The notes: a model not told the origin generated them from the sequence alone. Shown: positions 41,982 to 51,274, counted from the first letter of the stretch. The stretch is 64,000 nt of DNA from JAKVAV01 sp047633195 (GCA_047633195.1 JBLIEU010000003.1:89873-153872), one strand, 5' to 3'. Numbers and translations are program-made.

Positions 41982-42926
41982 TTAAAGTGTCTTTAAATAT
42001 TCAGCAGTTCGGTTCTCAATTTCTTCTTTGGACAGGCTCTCGGCCTTTCGGTCGAATGCCTCACCCGTAATCTTTTCGTAAAGTTCGCGGTATCGGCTAG
42101 CAATCATTTCCACTCGGTCGGGAGTCATTTCAGGTACCGATTGTCCATCTTTTCCTTGGAATCCATTTTCGATCAGCCATTCGCGTACAAACTCTTTTGA
42201 GAGTTGCTTTTGCACTTCCCCGTTGGCTTGTCGTTCCTCATAACCAACTGAGTAGAAGTAACGCGAAGAGTCAGGCGTATGGATTTCGTCCATCAACATT
42301 ACTGCGCCATCTTTTAAGCCGAACTCGTATTTCGTATCGACAAGGATCAACCCCTTCTCGGCAGCCATCTCCGATCCTCTTTGGAAAAGAGACCTCGTGT
42401 ATTCCTCCATTTTCAGGTAATGAGCTGCTGGGACGATTCCCTGAGCGAGAATGTCCTCCCGGGAAATATCTTCATCGTGGCCTTCTTCCGCTTTGGTAGC
42501 GGGAGTAATGATGGGCTCGGGAAAGCGGTCGTGTTCTTTCATGCCATCTGGCATCGAAACGCCGCAGAGCACCCTTTGACCAGACTTGTATTCGCGCCAA
42601 GCGTGCCCTGTAAGGTATCCACGAATGACCATTTCTACCATAAATGGCTCACACCTATACCCAACAGCAACATTCGCTGCTGGAGTCGCCATTAGCCAAT
42701 TCGGACAAATATCTTTGGTCGCGTCAAGGAATTTAGCGGCTATAAGATTGAGCATCGAACCTTTGCCAGGTATGCCTTTCGGCAAAATGACGTCGAAGGC
42801 TGAGATGCGATCGCTGGCTATCATAACCAAGAGGTCTTCACCAATTCCATAAACGTCTCTTACTTTTCCGTTGTAAACGAAACTCTGATTGGGAAACGAG
42901 TAATCAGTTTGAGCAGGTGCTTCCAT
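41982..42926 (-). CDS. purC: Phosphoribosylaminoimidazole-succinocarboxamide synthase
   Basis: A 314-aa SAICAR synthase of purine synthesis, joining CAIR and aspartate with ATP. Motifs seen: YNGKVRDVYGIGEDLLVMIASDRISAFDVILPKGIPGKG (start), VEMVIRGYLTGHAWREYKSG, LVDTKYEFGLKDGAVMLMDEIHTPDSSRYF. It is of the longer eukaryote-like bacterial type. It starts at the last base of phoH and precedes menB. Confidence 0.96.
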   Translation of the reverse strand: MEAPAQTDYSFPNQSFVYNGKVRDVYGIGEDLLVMIASDRISAFDVILPKGIPGKGSMLNLIAAKFLDATKDICPNWLMATPAANVAVGYRCEPFMVEMVIRGYLTGHAWREYKSGQRVLCGVSMPDGMKEHDRFPEPIITPATKAEEGHDEDISREDILAQGIVPAAHYLKMEEYTRSLFQRGSEMAAEKGLILVDTKYEFGLKDGAVMLMDEIHTPDSSRYFYSVGYEERQANGEVQKQLSKEFVREWLIENGFQGKDGQSVPEMTPDRVEMIASRYRELYEKITGEAFDRKAESLSKEEIENRTAEYLKTL

Positions 42927-43876
42927 TAACTCTCGGTGTTGTCGCTTTCAAAGGCGGTAATAATCCTCTTTACTAGAGGGTGCCGCATTACGTCTTGCTC
43001 GTCTAGGAAGATCAATTTGACACCTTCTACATCAGTGAGCTTCTCAATGCTATATTTCAATCCACTGGTTTGTTTTTTCGGTAAATCCACTTGGGTTAGA
43101 TCTCCTGTAATGACGAATTTGGCGCTTCGCCCCATCCTCGTTAAAAACATCTTCAATTGGGAAATAGTTGCGTTTTGGGCTTCGTCCAAAATTACGAATG
43201 CCTTGTCCAGCGTTCTTCCGCGCATGTATGCCAATGGAGCGATCTGGATTGTTCCCGACTCCAAGTAATCGCGCAGTCTTTCGGCGGGAATCATATCGCG
43301 CAGTGCATCGTAAAGAGGTTGCAAGTAGGGGTCGAGCTTATCCTTTAAATCTCCTGGAAGGAATCCCAAATTTTCTCCTGCTTCAACCGCAGGCCGTGTT
43401 AATATGATCTTGCGAATCTGTTTTCCCTTTAAGGCTCTTACTGCCAAGGCAACGGCCGTGTAGGTTTTGCCCGTTCCCGCAGGCCCAATGGCAAAAACCA
43501 AGTCACTCTCGTCGGATGCCTCCACAATTCGACGCTGATTGGCCGTTTTGGCTTTTACTTTCAGTCCATTGTTTCCGTGAACCAAGATGCTGTCGCCACC
43601 TGTGTTGGTCATCAGGCTAGGTGCATCTTCAGTCATGAGTCGCTCGATATTGCTTTCGGTCAGTCGATTGTATTTGTCCAAATGCTGCATGAACAGGATC
43701 ATTTTCTGTTCGAAGTAATCGATCTCTTCTTCCTCGCCAATGGCCTTGATCATATCGCCACGCGCTATGATTTTTAGCTTCGGGAAATGTCGAGTAATGA
43801 ATTGGAACTTTTTATTGTTTACCCCTAGAATCTCTACAGGGTCAACGTGTTCGATTGGAATTATTCTTTCGCTCAA
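42926..43876 (-). CDS. phoH: PhoH-like P-loop ATPase
   Basis: A 316-aa protein of the PhoH family. The P-loop is GPAGTGKT (131-138), Walker B FVILDEAQNAT, and MFLTRMGRSAKFVITGDLTQVDLP follows. An N-terminal KH-like RNA-binding segment precedes it (about 15-95). The ATPase probably works in RNA processing with YbeY in many bacteria; ybeY is not adjacent here. First gene of the phoH-purC-menB operon. Confidence 0.94.
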   Translation of the reverse strand: MSERIIPIEHVDPVEILGVNNKKFQFITRHFPKLKIIARGDMIKAIGEEEEIDYFEQKMILFMQHLDKYNRLTESNIERLMTEDAPSLMTNTGGDSILVHGNNGLKVKAKTANQRRIVEASDESDLVFAIGPAGTGKTYTAVALAVRALKGKQIRKIILTRPAVEAGENLGFLPGDLKDKLDPYLQPLYDALRDMIPAERLRDYLESGTIQIAPLAYMRGRTLDKAFVILDEAQNATISQLKMFLTRMGRSAKFVITGDLTQVDLPKKQTSGLKYSIEKLTDVEGVKLIFLDEQDVMRHPLVKRIITAFESDNTES

Positions 43877-43936
43877 TAGCTTTTTTATATGCTGTTTTTA
43901 CTTTTTAAGGAAGGGAATCGCCCGCTGTAATTTTCT

Positions 43937-43944
43937 TACTTTTG
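43937..43944 (+). promoter_or_regulatory. Bacteroidota -7 box of the DUF62 gene
   Basis: TACTTTTG matches TAnnTTTG, about 50 bases before the start codon, between the divergent phoH and DUF62 genes. Confidence 0.5.
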
Positions 43945-43994
43945 AAGACCAAAAATAACGAATATTTCGGCCTAGAAAACACCGCTTTTTGCTC

Positions 43995-44801
43995 ATGCCT
44001 ATAGTCACCCTCACTTCTGATTTAAACACGAAGGATTACTACTTGGCAGCGGTGAAAGCCGCCGCTTACAGACAGATTCCTGATTTGCAGTGGGTGGATA
44101 TTTCTAATCACATTCCTCCTTTTGATATGGCCAAGGCCGCTTTTGTATTGAAGAATGTGTGGAAAGAATTTCCTGAGGGTACGATTCACATAGTCGGTGT
44201 AGCTTCGGAATGGGCCAAGAATTCGCCTTACGCTGTGGTGAAAATGAAGGGTCAGTATTTCATTGGTACGGACAATGGTTTCTTCTCTTTGCTATTTGAT
44301 GATAGTGTGGAGCCTGATTGGATTCGCACGATAAAACTCAGAGGCGACGAGGATTTGAGTTTTCCCACGAAGTCAATTTTTGTTTCAATTGCTGCAAAAC
44401 TCACCCAAGCAGAAGGATTAGATGATTTCAGTACCGAGGTAGAAAGCTTTCGTCGCCGCCCTTTGCCCATGCCTGTCGTAGAATTTGACAACATTCGCGG
44501 AATGGCGATCTATGTCGATTCTTACGGGAATGTGATTACAAACATCACCAGAGACCTATTTGAAAAAGAGATAGGCTCCAAGGAATTTAATATTGTGATA
44601 CGAAGAGGCGATACTGATTTGAACCGCATTTCCAGGACTTACAATGAAGCACCTCAAGGAGAAAAAGTAGCGCTTTTCACTTCTGAAGGATACTTGGAAA
44701 TTGCAATTAACCGCGGCGTGGAAGGGAGCGGTGGTGGAGCCACAGACCTATTGGGTATTCGTGAAAACGACATCATTCGAATAGAAATTATCGAAGGTTA
44801 G
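43995..44801 (+). CDS. SAM hydroxide adenosyltransferase (DUF62 family)
   Basis: A product of about 268 aa from MPIVTLTSDLNTKDYYLA; the ATG two codons earlier (43989) is also possible. The DUF62/SAM-fluorinase fold has an N-terminal domain with the conserved TSD start, VDISNHIPPFDMAKAAFVL and GTDNGFFSLL, and a C-terminal domain with YVDSYGNVITNI. The family hydrolyses SAM to adenosine and methionine; related enzymes in actinobacteria use halide. Standard length; no neighbours suggest a special substrate. Confidence 0.92.
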   Translation: MPIVTLTSDLNTKDYYLAAVKAAAYRQIPDLQWVDISNHIPPFDMAKAAFVLKNVWKEFPEGTIHIVGVASEWAKNSPYAVVKMKGQYFIGTDNGFFSLLFDDSVEPDWIRTIKLRGDEDLSFPTKSIFVSIAAKLTQAEGLDDFSTEVESFRRRPLPMPVVEFDNIRGMAIYVDSYGNVITNITRDLFEKEIGSKEFNIVIRRGDTDLNRISRTYNEAPQGEKVALFTSEGYLEIAINRGVEGSGGGATDLLGIRENDIIRIEIIEG

Positions 44802-45174
44802 ACGTCTATTTGTTTAGATCGCTAGCTCATAATTTGACGGATTTGTAGCTTTTGTCTTTATGGAATTTAGAGTTCGATTTGAATAGAGTTAATAAAGAAA
44901 ACGGACATGCAAAGCTTAATATATTGAGTTCTCAAAGAATCGCAGTTGCGATTGATTGAGAAGTAGAAACTCTAAACTTCTCGGCCAACTCATCAGCGTG
45001 CTTGCATGCTACTGTGGCCTCGCGGTGTCGAACTTTTCTTGTCCATTTTCTCTGCGGCCTCGGCGCGACTTTTTTTTATCCTATCCCGCGCCCTACGTTT
45101 CGAAAAATTGATTATTCCAGCCAGAAACTGTTAATCCAATTAAACAATCCTAGCACCCTAATCCTTTATTCATT
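44802..45174. other. 373-base non-coding interval with hairpin and decayed repeat
   Basis: Contains an imperfect palindrome around 44929-44962 (TTCTCAA and AATCGCA arms mirrored by TGCGATT and TTGAGAA) and a CTCTGCG-type repeat at 45038-45062 followed by CGGCGCGACTTTTTTTT. No gene is seen. Confidence 0.55.
44929..44962 (+). repeat. Imperfect palindrome/hairpin
   Basis: TTCTCAA, two mismatched bases, AATCGCA, then GT, TGCGATT, two mismatched bases and TTGAGAA. Fourteen base pairs in total with one internal bulge; no T-run follows, so it is not a typical terminator. Confidence 0.6.
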
Positions 45175-45432
45175 GTGGAAGAAAAACGTCGTCAATTCAA
45201 AAAACTGAATTTAGGTGGGCGATACGGTTATCTGCGTGATCATGGCGAGTATATTGACTCTCGTTTATTTGGTACTTTCCGAGTTCACCTTTACGGGGTA
45301 GAAGGCTTTTACGCGGAGGTATGGATGCGACCCGATTTAGATCAAGTTTGTTGGATTGAAATTGCACGCGCAGATAATGTGGTCGAAAACTATACTAAGT
45401 CCATTGATATAAAGTCTGATTTAGGACTTTGA
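45175..45432 (+). CDS. Small hypothetical protein, GTG start
   Basis: An 85-aa product starting at GTG 45175. The middle, RVHLYGVEGFYAEVWMRPDLDQVCWIEIA, looks like a beta-rich conserved core and is probably a real protein; similar short frames near aroE occur in related bacteria in my memory, without a known function. Its tail overlaps the aroE tail by 12 bases. No ATG lies nearby in frame. Confidence 0.6.
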   Translation: MEEKRRQFKKLNLGGRYGYLRDHGEYIDSRLFGTFRVHLYGVEGFYAEVWMRPDLDQVCWIEIARADNVVENYTKSIDIKSDLGL

Positions 45433-46155
45433 ATTCCAAATTTCCCAGCTCTTTTCCGCTTGAATCTTTAGCATACTCAAACCATTTTGAATGGAGGCAC
45501 CTCTCTTTTCACCTTCCGCTAAGAATTGAGTTTTTGCTGGATTGTAAATCAAATCGTAAAGGAGATGATTCTCCGCAATGCCTTCATAAGCTATTGCTGG
45601 GGCTTGAGTAATATTAGGAGAAGTCCCAACGGGAGTGGTGTTGACGATGAGGCGATGCCATTTCACCGCATTTGCATTGCAGTCTTCGTATGCAATTTCA
45701 TTTTCATTGGATGGACTCCTACTTACCAGTAGGATATCTAAACCAATTTTTTTCAGAGCATAAGCCACTGCCTTTGAAGCTCCACCAGTCCCAAGAATTA
45801 GTGCTCGATCCATTCCATGTTCGAGAAATGGTTTGAGGCTATTCTCAAACCCTATAATGTCCGTATTGTAACCAACCGTTTGGCCATCAATGAAGGCGAT
45901 GGTGTTCACTGAGCCTATCTCTTTGGCAATTGGATCAAGCTTATCTAAAAATGGAATGACGGCTTCTTTGTAAGGGATGGTGACATTGAGGCCACTCAGA
46001 CTTTCGTCGGAAAGCAGCTGTTTTATTTCCTCAATATGACCAAGTTCAAAGTTTTCGTAGCTATCTTGAGTATTGAGTTCGGCAAACTTTCTTTGGAAAT
46101 AATCTTTGGAGAAAGAGTACGAGAGCGTCTTACCAATAAGACCGAACCGTCCCAT
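45421..46155 (-). CDS. aroE: Shikimate dehydrogenase
   Basis: A 244-aa enzyme from MGRFGLIGKTLSYSFSKDYF, which matches the family start and lies two bases after the DUF368 stop; an earlier in-frame ATG (46194) is unlikely. Shikimate site SYSFSKDYF and NVTIPYKEAVIPFLD with the catalytic Lys; NADP domain GTGGASKAVAYAL; ending NGLSMLKIQAEKSWEIW. Reduces dehydroshikimate in aromatic amino-acid synthesis. Last gene of its operon. Confidence 0.94.
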   Translation of the reverse strand: MGRFGLIGKTLSYSFSKDYFQRKFAELNTQDSYENFELGHIEEIKQLLSDESLSGLNVTIPYKEAVIPFLDKLDPIAKEIGSVNTIAFIDGQTVGYNTDIIGFENSLKPFLEHGMDRALILGTGGASKAVAYALKKIGLDILLVSRSPSNENEIAYEDCNANAVKWHRLIVNTTPVGTSPNITQAPAIAYEGIAENHLLYDLIYNPAKTQFLAEGEKRGASIQNGLSMLKIQAEKSWEIWNSKS

Positions 46156-46156
46156 T

Positions 46157-47098
46157 TTAGGTTTTTTTTGGCGAAAAGCGATCCATAACGACAATCATCA
46201 GCACACCGAGTAAAGCGAGGGCTATAGCAATTATGAACTCAGATTCCAGACCTGTGAGCGTCTCATAGGTCGAAGGAAGAATGTTCTCTTGAACCAATGC
46301 TACCTTTTCCTCGTTTGGCTCACCTTCGTGTTTAACAAAGTACTCCAGAGTATTCTTCCAAGGCCAGATTTTGTTAAGCGAACCCAACAGGAAACCGCTA
46401 AGAACAGCGATCGTTACATCGTGGTAACGGCCGAACATCCATTTCAAGAACCGGCTAAAGGCCAATATTCCAACTAAACATCCTCCTCCGAAAACAGCAA
46501 TGGATAGGAAGTCCCGATCATTTAAAGCTTGGAGAACGGTAGAATAAGAACCGAGAAGTAGCAATATGAAGCTCCCCGAGATTCCTGGAAGTATCATTGC
46601 ACAAATAGCAATCATACCACTTACAAATAGGTACCACATGGCGCCTGAATCTTCCACGGGAGGTAAATTAGTGATGAGATAAGCGATTATGGCTCCTGCG
46701 GTAAAACCAAAATACCGCGAGCCCGACCAATTTCTCACGGATTTAGCTACCAAAGGAATGCTGGCTATGACCAACCCAAAAAAGAATGACCAAATAGCGA
46801 TGGGGTGAGTTTCGAGGAGGTAAGTAATCAGCTTGGCGAAAGTGACTAGGCTGATAAATATCCCAGCAAAAAGTCCTACCAAGAAATTTCCATTTAAAGC
46901 TTTCCAAAAGGGCTTAATACCTTCTTTGAAAAGAATTTGGATAGTCACAAAGTTGACACGATTTATGGTGTCGATGAGCTCCTCATAAATACCGGTGATG
47001 AAAGCGATGGTACCCCCAGATACTCCAGGAACTACATCAGCTGCTCCCATTCCCACACCTTTGAGGGCTAAGAAAAGGTAATCCTTTGCAGATCTCAT
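46157..47098 (-). CDS. DUF368 family membrane protein, polyprenyl-phosphate translocase-like (PopT)
   Basis: A 313-aa protein with about nine helices in two repeated halves, each opening with a Gly/Pro-rich stretch: GAADVVPGVSGGTIAFITGIYEEL (about 18-42) and AICAMILPGISGSFILLLLGSY (about 160-182). This duplicated signature is DUF368. Members are reported to return undecaprenyl phosphate to the cytoplasmic face of the membrane, supporting wall and polysaccharide synthesis. The gene overlaps the rhodanese gene by one base. Confidence 0.9.
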   Translation of the reverse strand: MRSAKDYLFLALKGVGMGAADVVPGVSGGTIAFITGIYEELIDTINRVNFVTIQILFKEGIKPFWKALNGNFLVGLFAGIFISLVTFAKLITYLLETHPIAIWSFFFGLVIASIPLVAKSVRNWSGSRYFGFTAGAIIAYLITNLPPVEDSGAMWYLFVSGMIAICAMILPGISGSFILLLLGSYSTVLQALNDRDFLSIAVFGGGCLVGILAFSRFLKWMFGRYHDVTIAVLSGFLLGSLNKIWPWKNTLEYFVKHEGEPNEEKVALVQENILPSTYETLTGLESEFIIAIALALLGVLMIVVMDRFSPKKT

Positions 47099-47415
47099 TA
47101 GTATACAATTATGGTTGGATCAATTTCACGCGACCAAGCTTCAATTCCTCCTTCTAACAAAACAACATTTTTAAGGGCTTTTTCCGTTCGAAGCATATGC
47201 ACCATAGCCGATGCTCTAGATCCGCTCTTACAGTGAACCACAACGGGAATGTCTCTTCTGATTTCAGATGATCGCTCTATAAGATTGGCCATGGGGATGT
47301 GGATACCACCGATTTTGCCTGAGTCTACCTCGTGAATTTCTCTGATATCAATGATTTGAACGTCTTCACCCTTATCCAAAAGGCTCTTGAGTTCTTGAAC
47401 GCTGATTTGCGACAT
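47098..47415 (-). CDS. Single-domain rhodanese
   Basis: A 105-aa sulfurtransferase with DIREIHEVDSGKIGGIHIPM and active Cys62 in VVVHCKSGSRAS. It has no signal peptide. It lies between comA and the DUF368 gene, overlapping the latter by one base. A role in supplying sulfur is inference. Confidence 0.9.
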   Translation of the reverse strand: MSQISVQELKSLLDKGEDVQIIDIREIHEVDSGKIGGIHIPMANLIERSSEIRRDIPVVVHCKSGSRASAMVHMLRTEKALKNVVLLEGGIEAWSREIDPTIIVY

Positions 47416-47423
47416 GAATTTGA

Positions 47424-48209
47424 TTATGGCCGCATCTTGGCGGCAATTTCTTCGGGCAAAAATTCGAAAAAGGTGTCACCTCTTAATCCTATTCTCAGGG
47501 TTTCGAGTGGAATAACATCGTTTGGAGCGATATTTCCCAAGTTGACATTGTGCCCGATTAATTTGATAAACCATACCTGTTGGGCTTTTTGTGGAGCTTC
47601 CCAGAGTATATCTTCAGACTTTACCTTTGCCAAAATCTTGTTCACCAGAACTACGTGTGCCGTGCCATTAGGACGATAAATACCTACGTTACCACTCTCG
47701 CGGGCTTCGGCTATTACCTTCCATGATCCTGCTCTAAGCTCAGTATCCATCATTTTCACCCATTTCCCTGGGGCAATGAGTATTCCTTCTTCTTTTGAGC
47801 CTACCTCCGACAAAACTGTAAAGTCTTTTGCAAGCTTGGAAATGCACTCCAACTTGTCATCGTGCGGCAGATCAATCGATCCATCTGATACTTCTACTGT
47901 TTCCAGTTTGAAGTCAAGAAGCAGTTGGCGAAACTCGTCAAACATCCCTCTCACGATGAAAGCTTCGAATAGGGTCCCACCTAAGTAGACCTTCATGTCC
48001 GCCTCGTGATAGAGCTTTATTTTTTCTTTTAGGTCTTTGGTAAGATAGGAAGTCCCAAAGCCTAATTTGACAATATCGGTCAGGGTTCCATTTGCATCTA
48101 TAAAATTGGCCGCACCTCTTAGGCTCAATCCTTTGTCCATCACCATAGTAAGACCATTATCACGCGGTCTTTCGGTGCGTTCGGGAATAAAGGGTAAGTT
48201 AAAGTTCAT
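47424..48209 (-). CDS. comA: Phosphosulfolactate synthase
   Basis: A 261-aa TIM barrel of the ComA family. Segments: TMVMDKGLSLRGAANFIDANG, VKLGFGTSYL, LGGTLFEAFIVRGMFDEF, VEVSDGSIDLPHDDK and LSEVGSKEEG. It adds sulfite to phosphoenolpyruvate to give phosphosulfolactate, the substrate of ComB (36223-36954). It starts two bases after the TPR gene stop and heads the comA-rhodanese-DUF368-aroE block. Confidence 0.94.
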   Translation of the reverse strand: MNFNLPFIPERTERPRDNGLTMVMDKGLSLRGAANFIDANGTLTDIVKLGFGTSYLTKDLKEKIKLYHEADMKVYLGGTLFEAFIVRGMFDEFRQLLLDFKLETVEVSDGSIDLPHDDKLECISKLAKDFTVLSEVGSKEEGILIAPGKWVKMMDTELRAGSWKVIAEARESGNVGIYRPNGTAHVVLVNKILAKVKSEDILWEAPQKAQQVWFIKLIGHNVNLGNIAPNDVIPLETLRIGLRGDTFFEFLPEEIAAKMRP

Positions 48210-48210
48210 T

Positions 48211-49623
48211 TTACTTCTGCGCTTTATCTTGATTTTCGATTAAGCCTGCAATATTCGGAAATTGTATTGCTTCAGGGAAAATTGTTAGGAAGTATTTTAA
48301 ACCCTCAGGATTATCGGTAGAACAGACCAAGAACAATTCTAGGGCTTGTTGTTGTTTTTTGCAATTGAATAAATGCTTAATCTTCTGCCACTTGAGATCA
48401 TATTCAGTAGGCAATTTTTCAATAGCTTGGTCTATTATTTCAAGGGAGATAGGAAACCCTGCGGCTACAGATAAATCTGCTAGTGCGATCCAAGATTCTG
48501 CATCATCAGGAAATATTTTGATCATTTCCTCCAAATGACTCTTGGCTTCAACTAATTTATCAGCCTTGATATATGTTTCCACTAGAATGTGCCTGTTGTC
48601 CAAGTGGAAGTCGTCTTTTTTAACTCCCTCTTCGTAGTAAGAAATGGCTTTCGCTAAATCTCCTTCGTGCTCTCTAATTGCTCCCAATCCCATTAAGGCT
48701 TCCACATATTCAGGATCAATAGCTAAGGCTTTTTTGTAGTTCAGTTCTGCTGCGTTCCAGAGTTCCATTCTCTCTTGACATTCGCCGATAGCTGCATAAA
48801 CCAAAGGGTTTTCATTATCGTGTTCCAAAGAGTCTTTGTATGATTCTGCAGCGGCTATATCCATATCCATGGATGTAAGAAGATTACCTTTCAGAATGTA
48901 TGCCGCTACAAAATCTTCTCGGATGGCGATGCAGAAATCAGCAGATTCAACACCTTTTTCGTAGAGACCAATTTTATCGAAACAAAGAGCCAGATTATAC
49001 CAACCCACAAAGTTGTAGGGGAACTTATTCAAATACCTCTGGAAAAATTCAACTCCAAGTTCTATTTGATCCGCCATCTCGTAGCAATAGCTCAATTCAA
49101 ATAAACTCGCTTCGTGATTGGGATTTATTTTTAACGACTCTTTCAAGCTTTCTATTGCACCCGTGTAGTCATTGGCAATCTGTTGCTCGTAAGCTAAATC
49201 CATGAAAATCTCCTCTCTGTTTTCGGGAGCTATCTCCAAAGCTTTCAAAAGACACGACTTCGTGCCTTCGTGATCGCTGAGATTCCTGTGAACCACAGCT
49301 TTGAATAAAAGCATATCAGTATTCGTTGGCTCAGCAGCCTCCAAAAACTCTAGAATCTCTAAGGCCTTTGTCGATTCTTTTGATGCGGCGAAGATTTGAG
49401 CTTTCTTTAATAGTAAAGTTGAAGAGTCAGTGAATATGGATAGCCCATGATCCACAGCTAGCTTGGCCTTTCGGTGGTTGCTCTTCTCAAGGTAGAAGTC
49501 CGCCAAAGACTCTATTTCCTCTACGTCGAAGAAGTATGCTTGCCTCAACTTCAGCATCTTCTCAAATTTTTCGATGAGACTGGAGTCAGACTTAGGGTAA
49601 AGGTTTTGCGAATATTCCGTCAT
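48211..49623 (-). CDS. TPR-repeat protein
   Basis: A 470-aa soluble protein with about ten tandem tetratricopeptide repeats from residue 25 to 430, e.g. AAELNYKKALAIDPEYVEALMG and AISYYEEGVKKDDFHLDNR. No signal peptide or enzymatic domain. TPR arrays bind protein partners. It is the first gene of the operon leading to aroE, a gene order I recall from other Bacteroidota. Confidence 0.9.
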   Translation of the reverse strand: MTEYSQNLYPKSDSSLIEKFEKMLKLRQAYFFDVEEIESLADFYLEKSNHRKAKLAVDHGLSIFTDSSTLLLKKAQIFAASKESTKALEILEFLEAAEPTNTDMLLFKAVVHRNLSDHEGTKSCLLKALEIAPENREEIFMDLAYEQQIANDYTGAIESLKESLKINPNHEASLFELSYCYEMADQIELGVEFFQRYLNKFPYNFVGWYNLALCFDKIGLYEKGVESADFCIAIREDFVAAYILKGNLLTSMDMDIAAAESYKDSLEHDNENPLVYAAIGECQERMELWNAAELNYKKALAIDPEYVEALMGLGAIREHEGDLAKAISYYEEGVKKDDFHLDNRHILVETYIKADKLVEAKSHLEEMIKIFPDDAESWIALADLSVAAGFPISLEIIDQAIEKLPTEYDLKWQKIKHLFNCKKQQQALELFLVCSTDNPEGLKYFLTIFPEAIQFPNIAGLIENQDKAQK

Positions 49624-49847
49624 AAGCCTTTATTAGTAGGTGAGATTCTCAAATTTAGAAAACCACCTAGCGTTTAATCTAGGAGCACCAGTTTTGTTGT
49701 TAACAACGTTACTATGAAAAAATCCTTGTTTGCTCTTTCCTTCTTTTTAAAAGCAACCACAAAGTTACGCCTTTCTCCGTCGGAATAAAAGCACTATTGA
49801 CGTTGAAAACTCATTGGTGCAGAAGCTATGAAAACCGCTGTGAATAG

Positions 49848-49855
49848 TAACTTTG
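49848..49855 (+). promoter_or_regulatory. Bacteroidota -7 box placing the transcript start next to a TTG codon
   Basis: TAACTTTG matches TAnnTTTG. The transcript would start near 49862, only about ten bases before the TTG start codon, so the mRNA is nearly leaderless. Confidence 0.6.
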
Positions 49856-49871
49856 CGAAAAAAAGTAAGCT

Positions 49872-51263
49872 TTGACACTCATTAAATCTATTTCAGGAAT
49901 CAGAGGTACCATTGGCGGAAAAGCTGGAGAGAACTTCACACCTGTCGACATTGTGAAATTCACTGCCGCTTATGGCCAGATTTTAAAGAACTCTTCCCTA
50001 GGAGACGAAATTGTAAAGGTTGTAATAGGTCGTGACGCCAGGAAAAGCGGCCCAATGGTGCGAAACCTTGTCTCTACTACCCTCACGGGAATGGGTATTG
50101 ACGTGATTGATCTTGGGCTAAGCACAACGCCAACCGTCGAGATTGCCGTACCCGAGGAAAAAGCACACGGTGGTATTATTATTACTGCTAGTCACAACCC
50201 CGCCCAATGGAATGCACTTAAACTGCTAAATTCTTCGGGAGAGTTTATCTCAGCCGAAGCGGGAGAGAAGGTCATTGAGCTGGCTGAATCGCTCGATATA
50301 GATTTTGCTGAAATAGATGGAATGGGCTCATATAGTGTTAATGAGTCGTACTTGCTGAAGCATATTCAAATGGTGCTCAATCATCCTCTAGTCGACAAAG
50401 AAGCAATTGCATCTGCTGATTTTCATGTGGCTGTTGATGCTGTGAATTCCAGTGGAGGAATTTTTATCCCAGCCCTTTTAGAGGAATTAGGAGTCAAAAG
50501 AATCGAAAAACTCTTCTGTACACCAAATGGAGAGTTTCCGCATAATCCTGAGCCGCTTCCCGAGCATTTGGTCGAGCTTACGAAAACTGTTCGAGAAAAA
50601 GGATGCGACATTGGAATTACGGTTGACCCCGACGTAGACCGCTTGGCTTTTGTCAGTGAAAACGGTGATGTATTTGGAGAGGAGTATACCCTAGTGGCCG
50701 TTGCCGATTATGTGCTTTCGCAGAAAAAAGGAAATACTGTTTCCAATCTATCCTCGACTCGCGCTCTTCGCGATGTCACTAAAAAACACGGAGGAACCTA
50801 TTATGCCTCTTCAGTAGGTGAAGTTAATGTTGTGGACAAGATGCGTGAAGTTTCTGCCGTGATTGGTGGAGAAGGGAATGGCGGAATTATTGATCCCGAG
50901 TTGCACTATGGTCGGGATGCCTTGATAGGTGTGGGGCTGTTTTTAACTCATTTGGCGAAAAGCGGAATGAAGATGACCGAATTGCGTGCGTCCTATCCAT
51001 CTTATTACATGTCAAAAAATAAGATTCAACTCACACCCGCAATAGATGTGGACGATATTCTTTTGAGAATGGCGGATAAGCATCAAAATGAAAATATCAA
51101 TACGATTGATGGAGTGAAGATCGATTTTGCCGATGAATGGGTGCATTTGCGAAAATCGAATACCGAACCAATTATTCGAGTTTACACCGAGAGCAAAAGC
51201 ATGGCGGGCGCACAGAGTTTGGCTGAACGAATCATTGGTGAAATCAAATCAATGATTTCGTAA
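49872..51263 (+). CDS. glmM: Phosphohexomutase (phosphoglucosamine mutase/phosphomannomutase family)
   Basis: A 463-aa enzyme. It starts at TTG 49872: the family begins TLIKSISGIRGTIGG, no ATG precedes it, and a promoter lies 17 bases upstream. Catalytic phosphoserine loop GGIIITASHNPAQWN (about 95-109), metal loop DPDVDRLAF, sugar loop GGEGNGGII and phosphate loop RKSNTEPIIRVYTES. The Bacteroidota branch is usually named phosphoglucosamine mutase; phosphomannomutase activity cannot be excluded. The cysteine desulfurase gene follows after 11 bases. Confidence 0.92.
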   Translation: MTLIKSISGIRGTIGGKAGENFTPVDIVKFTAAYGQILKNSSLGDEIVKVVIGRDARKSGPMVRNLVSTTLTGMGIDVIDLGLSTTPTVEIAVPEEKAHGGIIITASHNPAQWNALKLLNSSGEFISAEAGEKVIELAESLDIDFAEIDGMGSYSVNESYLLKHIQMVLNHPLVDKEAIASADFHVAVDAVNSSGGIFIPALLEELGVKRIEKLFCTPNGEFPHNPEPLPEHLVELTKTVREKGCDIGITVDPDVDRLAFVSENGDVFGEEYTLVAVADYVLSQKKGNTVSNLSSTRALRDVTKKHGGTYYASSVGEVNVVDKMREVSAVIGGEGNGGIIDPELHYGRDALIGVGLFLTHLAKSGMKMTELRASYPSYYMSKNKIQLTPAIDVDDILLRMADKHQNENINTIDGVKIDFADEWVHLRKSNTEPIIRVYTESKSMAGAQSLAERIIGEIKSMIS

Positions 51264-51274
51264 TTTTGCAAAAT

